A DNA stretch of 64,000 nt from Hyphodiscus hymeniophilus (Eukaryota; Ascomycota; Leotiomycetes; Helotiales; Hyphodiscaceae): positions 310,001-374,000 of the forward strand of contig VNKQ01000016.1 of the NCBI GenBank assembly GCA_016508695.1. The letters are read 5' to 3'. The notes beneath the pieces are model-generated. The model made no database searches. It had not been told where the DNA came from and was given only the letters and a program-made list of their open reading frames with translations. Positions 21,300 through 32,790 of the stretch are shown in pieces; the first letter of the stretch is position 1, and every line of letters begins with the position of its first letter. The translations under genes were made by a program, and so were the position numbers.

Positions 21300-24220
21300 T
21301 CAAGCCTTACGCCGTCTTTTCGTATAGGTCCCAGTGGCTACGTCCCCATCGCCAGCCAATTCATCAGGCTCGTCATCTCCATCCCCTATGACACTGCTAC
21401 CTCTAGGACCCGCGCTGCTTCCCCTGACGACACTACCGAGCCTCACGCCAGAGACGCCCATCGTATCGTCGCCTTTCCTTTCCGCATTTCTCAAGCTGCC
21501 GATTACTTGCTCGACGTCAGCATACATGGCTTTCGTATCGTTGACCACCGCATCCTCGTCAATCTCGTACCCCTCGCCACCCTTCTTCCCTCCTCCTCTC
21601 ATCTCTTCCCATGAAGCTCCGAGCCCACGATCAGGATCTGCATTGAACATGATTGCGTTGGCAAACATGCGCATGAATTCTTTTTCCAATTGTGCATAGT
21701 TGATGATGCCTTTGGGAGGGATGAGATCTTCTGAGCTTGGTAACCAGACATTGGTTTGAGCTTGGGGAGTGTCATCTGGTACAGCGGCAAGTGCTGCCCG
21801 ATTCCCTGCCAAGATGGCACTTTTGATGCTCTTCAGGTCTTGTGGCTGTAGAATCAAGCTCTTGTAACCGGGAGCGTCGCGTTCCTTAACTGGTACCGCG
21901 AACATACTTGCATGTCTATGGCTTGTAACGGATTCAAGGGCCGAAGCTGATATTTTTGGGAATGCTCGGGTCCACAGGACGTGGCTTGCAGGTCCCACTG
22001 ACTCGCCCGGAGTACGAGGGGTTTCGGCGATGCTATCATTCCGTTTGCGTTTCAACAGACTAGGAGATGTAGTGGTTCTTGACGGTCGGCTGCGAATATT
22101 AGGAAGAGACTCGTCGGCCGTGGTGTCGCCAGTTTCATCCTCGAGACCAGGTGGTAGAGGAAGCGGTGTAGCGACTTCCTCTTTGACATCGTTATCCAAT
22201 GAAAGCTCATCAGCATGCGACGCTACAGACTGACTTCTGTGGGAGCCTGCGATCACCGAGGATGCCGTGCTACCGGCTCTAGTACGTTGAGCCCCACGCT
22301 TCGAAGCGGATTTCCTTAGTCTTGGCTCCGAATTTGTGGCATGGTTTTTGACAAATTTCTTCGCCAAAGGCAAGTTCGCAGGACGCTGAATAGGGCTGAT
22401 AGGTTCCACAATGGGATGATCAGAAGGAGTAAATGTTTTCGGAGTGGATCCGGTTGGGTTCGGCGTCCATCTCGTTCCATGCCCTGTTACATGGCGAGGT
22501 GGTCCTTGCGTCACGGGAGTTCCTGGTAGACTGGGTCGAGTTTTCTGTATATTGTGTCCTATTGAAAGACGCGAGCCTTGATTTGCGTTGTAGGGGGAAG
22601 TATACTGCCTGTTCTCCGGCGGAATAAGGCTTGGTTGTGGTGGATAAGGTCTCTGATTTGGAGGTGGTTGATATGAGTACTGCTGCGACGGCACAGGTGG
22701 TCCTTGATGCGGAGATCCTTGATAATGGGGTACCCATTGCGGGGGGGCATTACCAGGCAGGGGCCTTTGTTGAACCGGGTATGGTGAAGCAAAACCACTT
22801 GACGGTTGCATTGGTGATCCATGCATCGGAGGGGGTTGCATCATTGGAGACCCAGAAGTTGCGCGATATTGTTGACCCGCCGCATCGGCCAATGCATCCA
22901 AAGGTACTCCGTGGGGCGAGCCAGGCGCTCTGTGACCACCATTTGGTGGTGGCAGAATGGACTGATGAGGATGCTGCAAGCTGAGAGGGGAAGATGGCAA
23001 ATGGGGATGTTGTAAGCCATGTGGACTGGGAAATGATCCCCTTGGTGGTTGCGAGTAAGACTGAGGAGGATATTGTTGGGAATTGAAATGCGGGGGATAC
23101 GGTCCGCTTTGTGGGTAGGCTTGCGAATGGTGAGGAGGTCCGTAAGGCGGTTCCCATTTGAAGGCCATACCAGGCTGCTGCTGTAGATTAATTTGTTGTT
23201 GCAGAAGGGGAGGCTGTTGATGCGGGAGAGGTTGTAGAGAAGACGGAGTATGGGGTCCATTGCTGCTCGGTCGCTGTTGATTCGGAGGAGCAATTTGGGT
23301 TCCAGGCATTGATTTCGGGTCATGAACTTGCGGAGAGGAAGGCCGTGTAGATTCCCGACTGTTGAGCATATCGTTGATACCCAACCCTTCATGCCTGGTC
23401 TCTTTCTGCGAAAGTAGAATCATGGATTGAGGTTTTGCTGATTGTTCCTTTGAAACCTGCGACTTGGAAACTTCGAGGGCATCAGACAGAGGACTCGTGC
23501 CATTGACTTTTGCTCTGGGTTTTTTGGGAGAGACACTTCCATTCCTATTCGTGGAGGCCGTATTTTCCTTCAATATTCTTTCGTCCCATTCTCCTCTTTC
23601 AATCTCCTCGACTTCTTGCTGCAAGATATGATATCGTCTCTCGTCCTCCCGGATTGCTTCGACCATAGAGCTCCTGTACCGCGCATATAGTCTGTCGACC
23701 AGTATTGGCAGCTTGTCCTTGTGGTCTTCTGCATCTTTGATGGTAGGTAGAGCTGGGCTTGGGACCTTTCGCTTATTGGATGTTGGTTGGCCGCCAATCT
23801 CAAGGCCATCTTCCTCAGCCCTCAGCTCATCGCGCATCAACAGGAGGAATAATTCGCGAAGGGAATCAGATCTGAGTCTTTCGGGGTCGTAGGTATCGCC
23901 ATCCTTAACAAAGACATTACTCGTCAATAGCTCTGAGATGCGGGCAAAGGATTTCTCGTCGGTGCCATGGGTGGCCAGCGACTGGAACAGGAGGAGGGAT
24001 TCGAGTGGCGTGTATGTGCCTGCCGCAGGAGTCATTCCACGAAATCCTCGCCAGCTATCGAGGGGAGCGTGACTGGACACGAGGTGAAGAGGAGCCACGA
24101 CGATGTTCTGTTCGCGCGAGATTAGTATACAATCTGAACGATTCTCGCAAGCGCAAGAACTTGCCGTGGGGTAAAGGAGGCGTCGCCGGGGAGTTCGGAT
24201 CGCAGTTTGAAGTCGATCAT
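21300..24220 (-). CDS. BRD8/Bdc1-like bromodomain protein (NuA4-type)
   Basis: The main exon is 24107-21300, with a probable first exon 24220-24161 joined in frame across a 53-bp intron (ACTAAT branch site, AACAG acceptor), giving 955 residues. The conserved core starts at Met 24035, TPAAGTYTPLESLLLFQSLATHG, which is an alternative start (911 residues). The N-terminal 200 residues, with a charged coiled coil (ERRYHILQQEVEEIERGEWDE), look like Brd8/Bdc1, a subunit of the NuA4/TIP60 histone acetyltransferase. The middle is a long disordered Pro/Gln/Ser-rich stretch. Near the C-terminus a degenerate bromodomain can be read (YKSLILQPQDLKSIKSAI … EFMRMFANAIMFN). It ends in a basic KRRRKA motif, possibly nuclear localisation. 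The identity is a confident guess by architecture. Confidence 0.78.
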
Positions 24221-25011
24221 GAGGTCGCTGGTGGTCGTGATTGATTTTTCGCAATTGAAGGAATATAATACAAACTGTCAAAAGACCAATGATCACGTGA
24301 GCCTTACGGATAATCATTCTTCCTGCTCCGTTTACGCCAATTTTGGGGTAGAGTTGGACGTACCTTATGTTTGTTTGTTTACTTGTCTGGAATGCTCCTT
24401 TTGAATTACAATGTGATTCCTTTACACTTCCGTGTCTATTTTGCTATTGTTTGCAGTCTTCCTCCTCTGTTCCTCCTCTGCGCCCCTTTCCATCCTGACT
24501 CCATCCCGACGTGACAGATGGATCGCCGCCGAGCATTCCCATTCCGCGTGCCTATCAGATTACGAGGAGCTGCTTGCGGCTCCCTTCCAACCTCACCGTT
24601 CCCAAGCAACACAACAGCTGAACGTCGCATTAATACCCAGACTTTGATATAATCCACTCAACGCTCATAGTTCCTTCTTTCCAGCGCCCTTAATTCTCCT
24701 TTGTCTGCAACTCTGCCATTATCTCCCTTACATTCGACTCCAAGGGGTCACATCGTCTCATCTCATCTAAACTCCCCACTAGCCCGCTACCCCTTTATTG
24801 CCCAATCGCTAGCCCTAGGAGATCATCCGCATATCTCTATTTACGACGGCAAGACAGCTCGAAAGGTTGTTCACACTCCGCAACTTTACCTACACCTACA
24901 ACAAGCTCAGATTAAACTCCAACTTCAACTTTAATTCAAACTCCAATCGATCCCCCACGACCATCTCTATCACCATCGGCCGTCAACTCTCTATCTACCT
25001 TACTATTCAAT
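24221..25011. promoter_or_regulatory. divergent promoter region, pyrimidine-rich
   Basis: This 0.8-kb region separates the bromodomain gene (minus) from the coiled-coil gene (plus). It has long CT-rich tracts (24430-24800), typical of fungal core promoters and leaders. No specific operator can be named. Confidence 0.45.
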
Positions 25012-25712
25012 ATGTCCGACGACGAAATGGATCGCGAATGGAAGCCCAGTGCCAGACCGCAATCGCATGCGCTCCCCCACGAGCTCCAAACTTTCCACGA
25101 ACTAACAGCTCATAGTACAATGGCCCGTTCCTTTTCTCTCGCATTAAACGACCTCTTCAAGATCGACAACAGCCTGGCAGATTTAGACGCCGCTGTTTCT
25201 GAAAAGTACCTCGGCCTGCCCCTCGTTCTTCTTGTTCAATACTGATCCAGTATCCATATTATAGGAAAAAGGCAGTCTCCTCCCAAACCTCAGAACTCGA
25301 AGCTCTCGAAGCCCGCCTGCGCGCGACTGAAGAACGTCTGAAAGCCGCGGCATCCAACAAATCTCCTTCGGGACGCTCAAGTCCTAAAGCCCGAACTCCA
25401 CTCGGGGATACATTTGCACAAAGTCCCACACGAGCCACAAATATTGCAAGTCCACTGGCATCGGAGATTCAAAAGCCAGTATCTAGACCGGTAACTGCAA
25501 ACCGTCCGAAGACTGGAGACGGAAGACCTCCATCGCAATGGAGAGGCGATGTGCCGCCAATGCCAGGACAATTGCCTCCAACCCCCGGAGCTAGCGAAGG
25601 TGAATCCTCTGCCTCTGAGAATGAATACGTGCTTGTTGGACGGAGGAGGAACAGTGCTGACCTTGGATTGAAAGATGGAGATGTACCAAACCCAACGAGA
25701 AACCAAGATTGA
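25012..25712 (+). CDS. conserved-looking coiled-coil protein, function unknown
   Basis: Two exons. The first runs from ATG 25012 to 25205 (…AAVSEK); a GTACCT donor and an ATTATAG acceptor lead to the second exon at about 25265, ending with TGA 25710-25712; about 213 residues. The N-terminal part is acidic then helical (HSTMARSFSLALNDLFKIDN), continuing into a coiled coil (SSQTSELEALEARLRATEERLKAAA). The C-terminal half is disordered, with SP/TP sites and an SASENEYVLVG motif. Sixty-seven sense codons follow the TGA in the same frame, ending at a TGA near 25915 (see findings), so the true C-terminus may be longer. I do not recognise the family. Confidence 0.7.
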
Positions 25713-27243
25713 TCCTCTCAATCCGAATGCATTAATTTCGACCCCGCGGGACTGGCGGCGAATGATACTTGGGAGAAGGAGAATGAGATTGACAGATTCT
25801 TGCATTACAATCATGGCGTTTTGGATGACCGTTTAGCGGATTGTTTGCCAAGTCGACACGCTCGTTGGATTCCCAACACTGCTAGTTTGCATCGATTGGT
25901 GGGGGAGCTTGGTTGACTGTAAATACCACTGATGCCTGCCTTCAAATTAGAGATTTGGCTTCCCATTAACATTCATGTCTACCGATCCTCTGTTCTCTGC
26001 TACTCTTCGGACGCAACTAAGAATGACGTGGGATTCTTGCAAAATGTACTGAACCACGACATTTATGATACTTACATACAGTATGGCTGGGGGATATTAC
26101 TTTAGGTTCTTATTACCAGGTACCCTTACTGAACTCTTGCTGTTTAACAAAACCACCTCTACAGGGGCTTAATTGCGGAGTAAAAGGAGTATCGAGGTCC
26201 TTTGGCTCGTTAGTGTAGCTCAAATGGCATGAAAATCCACTTAATAAGTGACCGTGTAGGTCGATCATAAGAATGCGAACTAACTTAATATCCCCCAGCC
26301 ATTTCTCAACAGGCTACGAGTGCTCGGATGGGTAGAGGGATCAATCCTTATGCTCAGATCGTCGGAACTGATTCAAATTGAAGATGGAGAGAGATGAAAT
26401 ATCGTGAATTCCGAGATGATTATGGAGCCATTAAGCAATTAATTCCTATCAGAAGGCATTAAAAGCAAGTGTTGCTGCAGTATCGTTCACCAGGTCGAGG
26501 AGCCTACAAATGTCTCTCTGCACCCGGTGTTTCGCGAATAAAACCAATTCCTATTCCCACCTTTATGTACTCATCGTGCCGAGCCAGGCGTGGCTCTAAT
26601 GCTATGTCGTTGTAGAGTAGTTCTACGTCTTAACTCGGACGCTAGACCATGAAGCAATCAATTGTTTACAAATAGGAACAATTGGAGCGTGTTCGGTGAG
26701 GCTCTGATCTAGAGGCTACAATCTGAACGTTCCACGTCAACACTTCCATCGCCAAAAAAACCTTGATGTTTTGGTTCATTAGTAGCAGCTATAATGTGTC
26801 AAATTACGAGCTCAAAATAGCACGAGGTTCCTGTATTCGTATTGCTTACCGGCCTTCCATAAGCTGATGGTGAGCCGCACGCGGTAGGTAACACCCGACC
26901 CCTTTTTACTCTCGCTACTCTCGGTAAATTGGTAGCTCCATGCAGCTGACTCCGGTAGAGAAAGGGACTTCTCAAAGAAAGCACAGTGATTTGCTTCACA
27001 CATCGGGTGATCTGCATGTGGCGCGGCACTTAGCGCATTACTTTTCGATATTTCGAGCTTGAGTCCGGGATTTCCAATACGAATTAGAGGAGCTGAACAT
27101 GCATGCGTTTTTCAAGCTAGAGACTTGGGTACGGATTTTCTGTTCGGGTACAAAGTTGGTGTCTTTCCCGCCCTGCTCGTCCAGATGTCGAAGAGCAAAT
27201 ATCTTTTGATTCCAGTCTACACATTCTGATATATCCCGTCACA
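25713..27243. other. intergenic with an inverted-repeat element
   Basis: The first 200 bp are an open extension of the upstream reading frame. The rest shows no gene but holds a 17-bp perfect inverted repeat pair at 26084-26302. Confidence 0.4.
26084..26302. repeat. short element bounded by 17-bp perfect inverted repeats
   Basis: The word ATGGCTGGGGGATATTA starts near 26083, and its exact reverse complement TAATATCCCCCAGCCAT ends at about 26302. Similarity continues weakly inward (CTTTAGGTTC against AGTTAGTTCG). The 220-bp span has no open frame. This layout fits a MITE, but I cannot see a convincing target duplication (TA on the left, TT on the right), so the mobile nature is inferred only. 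Confidence 0.55.
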
Positions 27244-28037
27244 ATGTCACGTCTAGCATTGTTACTATTTGTAACCTCAATGGTCTCCTGCGCCCTCGCT
27301 TCTGTATGCCCAGTCTTCACAGCCAAAAACTCGACAGCTACAACATACCATGGTAGGCATTAATCTCGTAAATCCTTCCTTCAACGTTAGTCAATTGGGT
27401 TGAGTTTGGGCAATGGATATGCTTCTGATTCCTACGAGTAAAAGTTGTTGATGATACTAATATCTCTCCCAGTCTCATTCTACAACAACGGCCAATACAA
27501 CTCACCACCCCCAACGATACCCGCGAATATGACCTTCAGCACCCCCGCCAAGCTCGCCGTTCCCTCACATCCAAGTGACGAATTCACCATCCGAAACTGC
27601 ACTTCCACCACACAATCGAGCTGCAGCCATGGTAAAGCCTCCCCTGCCCGCCCTTCTCTACGATTCTTACATAGCTAAAATGCTCTCCCACAGGCGGATG
27701 CTACATCAACTACATCACCTCCGCCCAGATCACCCACGCCGGCCTATGCATGACGGCCTCCGTGCCAGCCGCCTCAGCCAACGCCACCTTCTCCTGGGAG
27801 CCCTGCACGGGGGCCGACAGCGACACGCAGATCTTCGCTCTGTCGCAGTACGTCAACTACGCTCCCGCTTATGCGTCGATTTACTCGTACGGTAGTGTGG
27901 ATGTGAGCTTGGTGGAGCCGGGTCTTGATGAGGGCGAGGGACCCTTCCAGGCTTGGTATATTGGGAGCAATAATCGTACCATTGAGGCTATCAATTATCC
28001 ATATACGCAGGCTGGACTGAGCGCTATGCTTGTATAG
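27244..28037 (+). CDS. small secreted glycoprotein, function unknown
   Basis: Three exons (27244-27352, 27473-27631, 27694-28037), 203 residues, exact in frame. A classical signal peptide (SRLALLLFVTSMVSCALAS) precedes a mature domain with six or so cysteines (VCPVF, RNCTST, SSCSHGGCY, GLCMTAS, EPCTGAD) and several N-glycosylation sequons (NST, NMT, NCT, NAT, NRT). There is no membrane segment or GPI signal. It looks like a cell-wall or extracellular protein, possibly effector-like because of its size and cysteines, but no family is recognised. Confidence 0.75.
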
Positions 28038-28856
28038 AGTAGTTGGGACTTTGTAATTGGGAGCAGAGGGGATATAGAGAGAGACGAGGTCATTGTTCTT
28101 GGGGAAATTAGAGACCTTAGATTTAGACATACTGGATGTCAGTCTTCAGAGAGACGGCCTCATCGATGGAAACAAAAGGAGAAGATCATCTAGTAAATCC
28201 CTTCAATTTTACGAACGCGACCTTGTTTACTTGGCCTTGGGAGAAAACTATTTCAAGTTGTCGTCTGACACACCTGCACTGGGCACGTCTCTCAGCCTGA
28301 ACGCCTTGCAATTTTATGAGCGATTGGGATGATCTGATGGGAAAAGGCTTCAATTGCCTGAACCCACCACGTGTTGCGAATCTGACTCCCAAAGAAAGCC
28401 TAATACAAACTTGTATTCTTGCTCGCCATGTGACGATGATTAAAGTGTCCCTGTGGTGAGGCTCGACTTTTCCTCTCGCCAAAGTGAAAGAAGACAAATG
28501 ATGGAGCAAGAAGAAGATAGGAGTCACCTATCCATCAGTGATATAAGAAAGGGTGCCTAGCAAAGTCGGTCCCAAATTTCTCAATCGAGAATAATGAACT
28601 TTCTTAGCCAGCATATGTTCATCAATTCCATCGTAAAAAACATGTTTACATAGGACCGAAAATGATAGAGGAAGATAAAAGTAGGAGAATACCTCTCTAG
28701 TATGCAATGAGAATGTACCTCGAATGTCCAGCGATCAATCTTTCGATAGAGGTTCTACGTGACCATGTCGTGATGGTTTTCTAGCATCTTGCTAAACAAT
28801 TTTCGAGATCGTGGAGCTTTTCGCCTGATCGGATGCGTGTCAAACGTCCAAGAGCT
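28038..28856. other. intergenic between convergent genes
   Basis: This is 3' flanking sequence of the secreted-protein gene and the DUF2470 gene. No gene is supported; open frames on both strands at 28093-28527 look random. Confidence 0.4.
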
Positions 28857-29534
28857 TCAGTGTTTATTCTTGTCTGCTTCCAAAGTCTTCCTCCTAACCT
28901 CCCCATCAATCCTCTGGAAACACCCAAACCCCTCGAAGGAACAGCTCACGATCCATTTCCACCACAGCGCCGAGCCTCTCTCAACCCCATACTTGCGCAA
29001 CCTCGTTCTATCCAGTAGATACGCTTCCCCAAAATGCGCCACCTGCATAGGCAGCACCGCAACTCTCGCCGCCCACGCGAACCACTCCGGTCCGCCAGGG
29101 AACCACGGCAGCACGGTATCATGGAACCACGTCCCCGCCGCAAACCAGCCCGGCGCGAGATTGACCAGCAGCGTGAAGAGGCAGAGGACGAAGAGACCGA
29201 TCTGGATGGGGCCCCTGGGAGGTTCGTACGCGGTGATCTTGATGGAGGAGAGGCCGAGACCGGCTCGTGATGCGCGGTCCATGTCGACTGTTCTTTCGCG
29301 CGCGTCGGCCCATGATTTCATGGGTGGATCGAAGGGGATCGAGTAGGTCTTGCCTTTCGCTGAAATTGTGAGGGCATCGAACGATATGTCGGTGACGAGA
29401 GGGTTGGAAGATGCGCTAGCGGGCAGGCTCTTGTAGTGTTGGAGGTAGAGGGAGAGGGATTCTTGGTGGTCTTTGTTAAGATGCTGGATTATACGATCTA
29501 CTCGCGGGTCGGAAGCTTGGTATGTGGTCGCCAT
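28857..29534 (-). CDS. DUF2470 domain integral membrane protein
   Basis: Single exon of 225 residues starting at MATTYQASDP; a longer frame upstream (to 29651) lacks conservation. Residues 10-95 form a DUF2470 domain (RVDRIIQHLNKDHQESLSLYLQHY … ISFDALTISAKGKTYSIPFDPPM), a fold related to the C-terminal part of haem-oxygenase/flavin-binding split barrel proteins. The C-terminal half has membrane segments (GLFVLCLFTLLVNLAPGWF, WFAWAARVAVLPMQVAHFGEAY) and ends GFGCFQRIDGEVRRK. This two-part architecture is common and uncharacterised in filamentous fungi. Function unknown. Confidence 0.85.
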   Translation of the reverse strand: MATTYQASDPRVDRIIQHLNKDHQESLSLYLQHYKSLPASASSNPLVTDISFDALTISAKGKTYSIPFDPPMKSWADARERTVDMDRASRAGLGLSSIKITAYEPPRGPIQIGLFVLCLFTLLVNLAPGWFAAGTWFHDTVLPWFPGGPEWFAWAARVAVLPMQVAHFGEAYLLDRTRLRKYGVERGSALWWKWIVSCSFEGFGCFQRIDGEVRRKTLEADKNKH

Positions 29535-30957
29535 TGCTGTCTTTGGAGACGAGGTGAAGGGTAGGAAAAAGATTAAGGCACGTCGATATTGGAATAGCTG
29601 AGTAGTTAGTTCGGGGCGTTTGGAGACGTTGGAGACAAGACTAGGATGCACGTTCAGGCACGAGCTTTAGGTCCACGCTTATGAAACTCAGGCACAGAAG
29701 CCAAAAGTGGAGGAGTGGGGGTGCCACGAGTAGGCGAGCATTGACTCAGTCTCCTCTTCGCCTCCTTCGGTTTTCTCTTCCTCATATTCTCGATATTCTC
29801 ATATTCTCGATATTAGTCCAGTAGACCGACACAGCTCTGATGGTTAATATTGAGATTATCTGGACTTTAGGCCTTTCAAGTCTCACGCTTTCTCACACGT
29901 GACGTCCACCTCTCTGTCACTCAAACTGGGTCAAGACTCTTCACAATAAGTCAGAAGCAGTAGACGCTGCAGTATTCACTCCAGACCCGCTAGAGCTAAC
30001 ACCATTACTAATGCGTCCAATGCCTACAATGCACAATGAACCAATCTAGAGCTGTTGGGCAGTTAGGCGCCGTTCATTCATAGTGATTGGAAAGTCTTGC
30101 TTGGAAGCGATTTCCGTATGATCTTATGTCAAAAAAGTCGCATTCTATATATCACCGTCCAGCGTTGCACATTAAAATAGTAAGGGTACTAAACAAGTTA
30201 CATCTGTAGACCTTAAGCTCGGTTTTACAATTATCCGTCAGGTCAGGGGGACGTTGGGTAGTCTCCACCATACTTTCCATTGTCAGCACTCTGCATTTGC
30301 GATCAGCTTCTTATGGAAAACATGCGTCCTTGACTCCTTTCACATCTCAGATTCTGGGTGCAAATATCATCCCGTAAAGTGCATCTCTTGCCTCATTCCG
30401 AACTCGATGTTTTTCGGCTAACAATGCCCGACTTGGCAAAGCTTGATCTGCCACGGTCGGAAGCGAGTTCCTCTTTGAGCCGAAAATGGCTTCCCCAGAC
30501 CTCAGCCGCAAACACAAATGTTCATAAACGGCGAGCTAATGCAAGTATATGTTGGAAGGCGTGATGAGTAGGATCGTGTTCCTGGCCGAGCGGTGTTACT
30601 TCTCCGTCACGGGTCTGGGCGTTTTCTTGCATGCTTGATTTGTACCTCCGTGATGTCCGTATGATACTCGGTAGGATACGAAGTACTCGGCCTTGGTTGT
30701 CTCGGCGTATTGCTCGAATGCATCTCGAGGTGGTCAAAGAGGCTTTCTCGCCAAGGTAAGGCCAGAATTCAGTTTCCTCTATTTACAAGCCGTGGCGCGC
30801 CGTTTGTTCCTGCCGCGCGAGTTTGTGACCTGACCTTCAACCTTCAACCTTCTTCGAGAATTCGTTTCGTTCGTGCGTAACTACTCGTCGACTTTGTAGT
30901 CAAGCACCCTCTTCTTCCCCTAGATCAACGTTTCGTCTTCGTAGACGTTCTCCTAAT
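29535..30957. other. divergent intergenic region, no gene recognised
   Basis: This is 1.4 kb between the DUF2470 gene (minus) and the GPI protein gene (plus). It has a 17-bp tandem repeat at 29783-29816. The CT-rich tract at 30830-30957 is probably the promoter and leader of the next gene. Confidence 0.4.
29783..29816. repeat. 17-bp tandem duplication
   Basis: CATATTCTCGATATTCT is followed at once by CATATTCTCGATATTAG. It is a minor local duplication 250 bp upstream of the DUF2470 start. Confidence 0.6.
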
Positions 30958-32087
30958 ATGCAATACCTGCGACATTCTCTCTTCGCATTCCTCGGTATCA
31001 TCAATGTCGTCTTCAGTCAGTCGGCAAACCTCACGAGTGATGGCTGTGTAGACGCTGCAGGATTTCAGACCTGCCAGAATGGTGTTACGGCAGCGACTGC
31101 TGCATGCCTGACGAAAGCAGACGCCGATGGAAGTTCACTGGAGACAGAGGCATGTGGATGTACAGACTACACGGACAACATCAATTGCTATGCTGCGCAC
31201 TGTTGGAATCGGGTAATGGGATCTCCCCACTCCATGTCAAGCAACTCGAGCTAACAGGTCTAGGTCAACGAATGCGAATACCAAACATACGCCGTGGAAT
31301 ACCTCGTCGGCTGTCCGATTGCTGTTCTCCCCATCCCGTATTTCCCAACACCAGCCAACGCCCCGGATTCATGCTCTTGCAACCTTGGAGATGTTTACTT
31401 GGCGATCACCGGCAATATCCAGCAAGGTTCAACGTGCTCGACAAATGCTTCTTCAACAGCTATTGATAATGCCTCGGAATCCGTACAACAGATTCAAGGA
31501 TGCGAATGCTGTGAGATCAGTGGCTCGCTTTCAAGGTGTGTTATATCTTCGGAATTTTGGGTTTATAGCTGACTTCCGAAAGCATTTACTCCATCTGTCC
31601 AAACACAGACCCGTCTTTGATTGGGCTCTCTTCCGTCAATCAGCTCGAGACCACCCTCGATACGCCTTTCAGCTCTTGCGGTTCTTACCTCGCCGAATTC
31701 CCCTGCGATACCGACCTGCACTTCTCTGCTGCGGCTGGTGGAACGTTCTATGGGCCGGATAACCTGCCAGCGAGCGGCACCCAGACTCTTTCGAATCTTG
31801 CTGGAACCGTCACGGCGCCGGCGAGCGGAGCTGTGTTCACATACACAAACGGTGCGGACAAGCAGGTTTACACTATCTCTGCTGCAAGTGCTGAGGGAGC
31901 TGGATCTAAGGCAACCACAACTGGAAAGAATGGGGCAACAACAACGAGCAAGAGCGAGAGTACGACAGCCACCTCAATTGCATCGACTACTGGTGCCCAA
32001 CCTACAACAACCAAGAGCTTGAGTAGTAAAACCGAGTCAAACATTATATTACTTGGTACTCTGATTGTACTCAGTTTCATATTGTAA
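30958..32087 (+). CDS. Cys-rich secreted, GPI-anchored surface protein
   Basis: Three exons (30958-31212, 31264-31535, 31583-32087), 343 residues, frame-exact. A signal peptide (RHSLFAFLGIINVVFSQS) is followed by a Cys-rich N-terminal region with a repeating layout (DGCVDAAGFQTCQNG, ACGCTDYTDNINC, AAHCWNRVNEC, SCSCNLGDVY, GCECCEISG). A Ser/Thr-rich, probably O-mannosylated stalk comes next (TTTGKNGATTTSKSES…), then a C-terminal hydrophobic tail (IILLGTLIVLSFIL) typical of a GPI signal. It is reminiscent of fungal cell-surface proteins of the CFEM-like style, but the spacing does not match CFEM. Function unknown. Confidence 0.8.
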
Positions 32088-32276
32088 AGTATCAGAATTA
32101 GAATAGAACAAATCGCTTGTCTTCTCATCGAGATAAAAGAAAAGGAGTACACTTAATACGCTAGACGCAATCGCTTAAAATGCTTTTTTAAGGGTCTACT
32201 TTTATATATAAAGCCGCCGCTCAGCATATATCGACAAGTGCATCCATATCAAAGGCAATAAAGAGGGAATGAAAAT

Positions 32277-32565
32277 TCAATCCACGCCTCTCTCGCCCCG
32301 CACGCGCTGCACGGTGGACATGGACATATCATTCAATACCCGTTGCACGATATTCCGAGTACTAATAACAAACATCCGTGGAATATGCGGGATATCAATC
32401 CACTCGCCAGTCAGATCCATTACCTCCTGAGCCCCAAACTTATCCTGGTCTAGTATCACCGTGCCTTCCCAACTCACATGGGCGTACAAGCCATGGGTGC
32501 TTCGGCCCCTTCTCCGTCGGCGCGTAGTGCTGCAGCAGAGTCTACACAAAGGGCGAGTTTAGCTA
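32277..32565 (-). pseudogene. relic of a 2-oxoglutarate/Fe(II) dioxygenase C-terminus
   Basis: About 80 codons resemble the C-terminal jelly-roll of the isopenicillin-N-synthase/gibberellin-oxidase family. One frame gives LQHYAPTEKGPKHPW; the next gives VSWEGTVILDQDKFGAQEV … GEWIDIPHIPRMFVISTRN … LNDMSMSTVQRVRG. Family members bind iron through His-x-Asp and a distal His. Here the first motif reads HVSW (Asp lost) and the distal position reads STVQRV (His replaced by Gln). There is also a frame change before the first motif, and the N-terminal two thirds are absent. It is therefore dead as a dioxygenase. It lies just past the 3' end of the Zn2Cys6 regulator gene. Confidence 0.7.
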
Positions 32566-32790
32566 CTCGGCAAATCAAGTGTCAGGAGATCCAAGCTCGA
32601 GTGCGAGAACTCCACAGTAGAGCACGCGCGAGATAGGTTGTCTGATCTATGAATATTGGAAGTGCCTTTCCATCCCCATCGAGAGCATGGAAGATGACGA
32701 CAAGATTCTCCGTGGATTCATCTCTAGCGCTCGAAAGACAGACAACGGCCAAAGCTCGCAAATTTGGCTGCTGGGATTCTGTGGGAAGGC

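Noticed and set aside
25377..25814. Minus-strand frame of 145 codons opposite the coiled-coil gene
   Set aside because: It is the antisense shadow of the second exon; the plus-strand reading has the coiled-coil pattern and a good splice.
32582..32778. Open minus-strand stretch that could be an extra last exon of the Zn2Cys6 regulator
   Set aside because: It can be joined in frame, but regulators of this type normally end close to the stop at 32791; kept only as an alternative.
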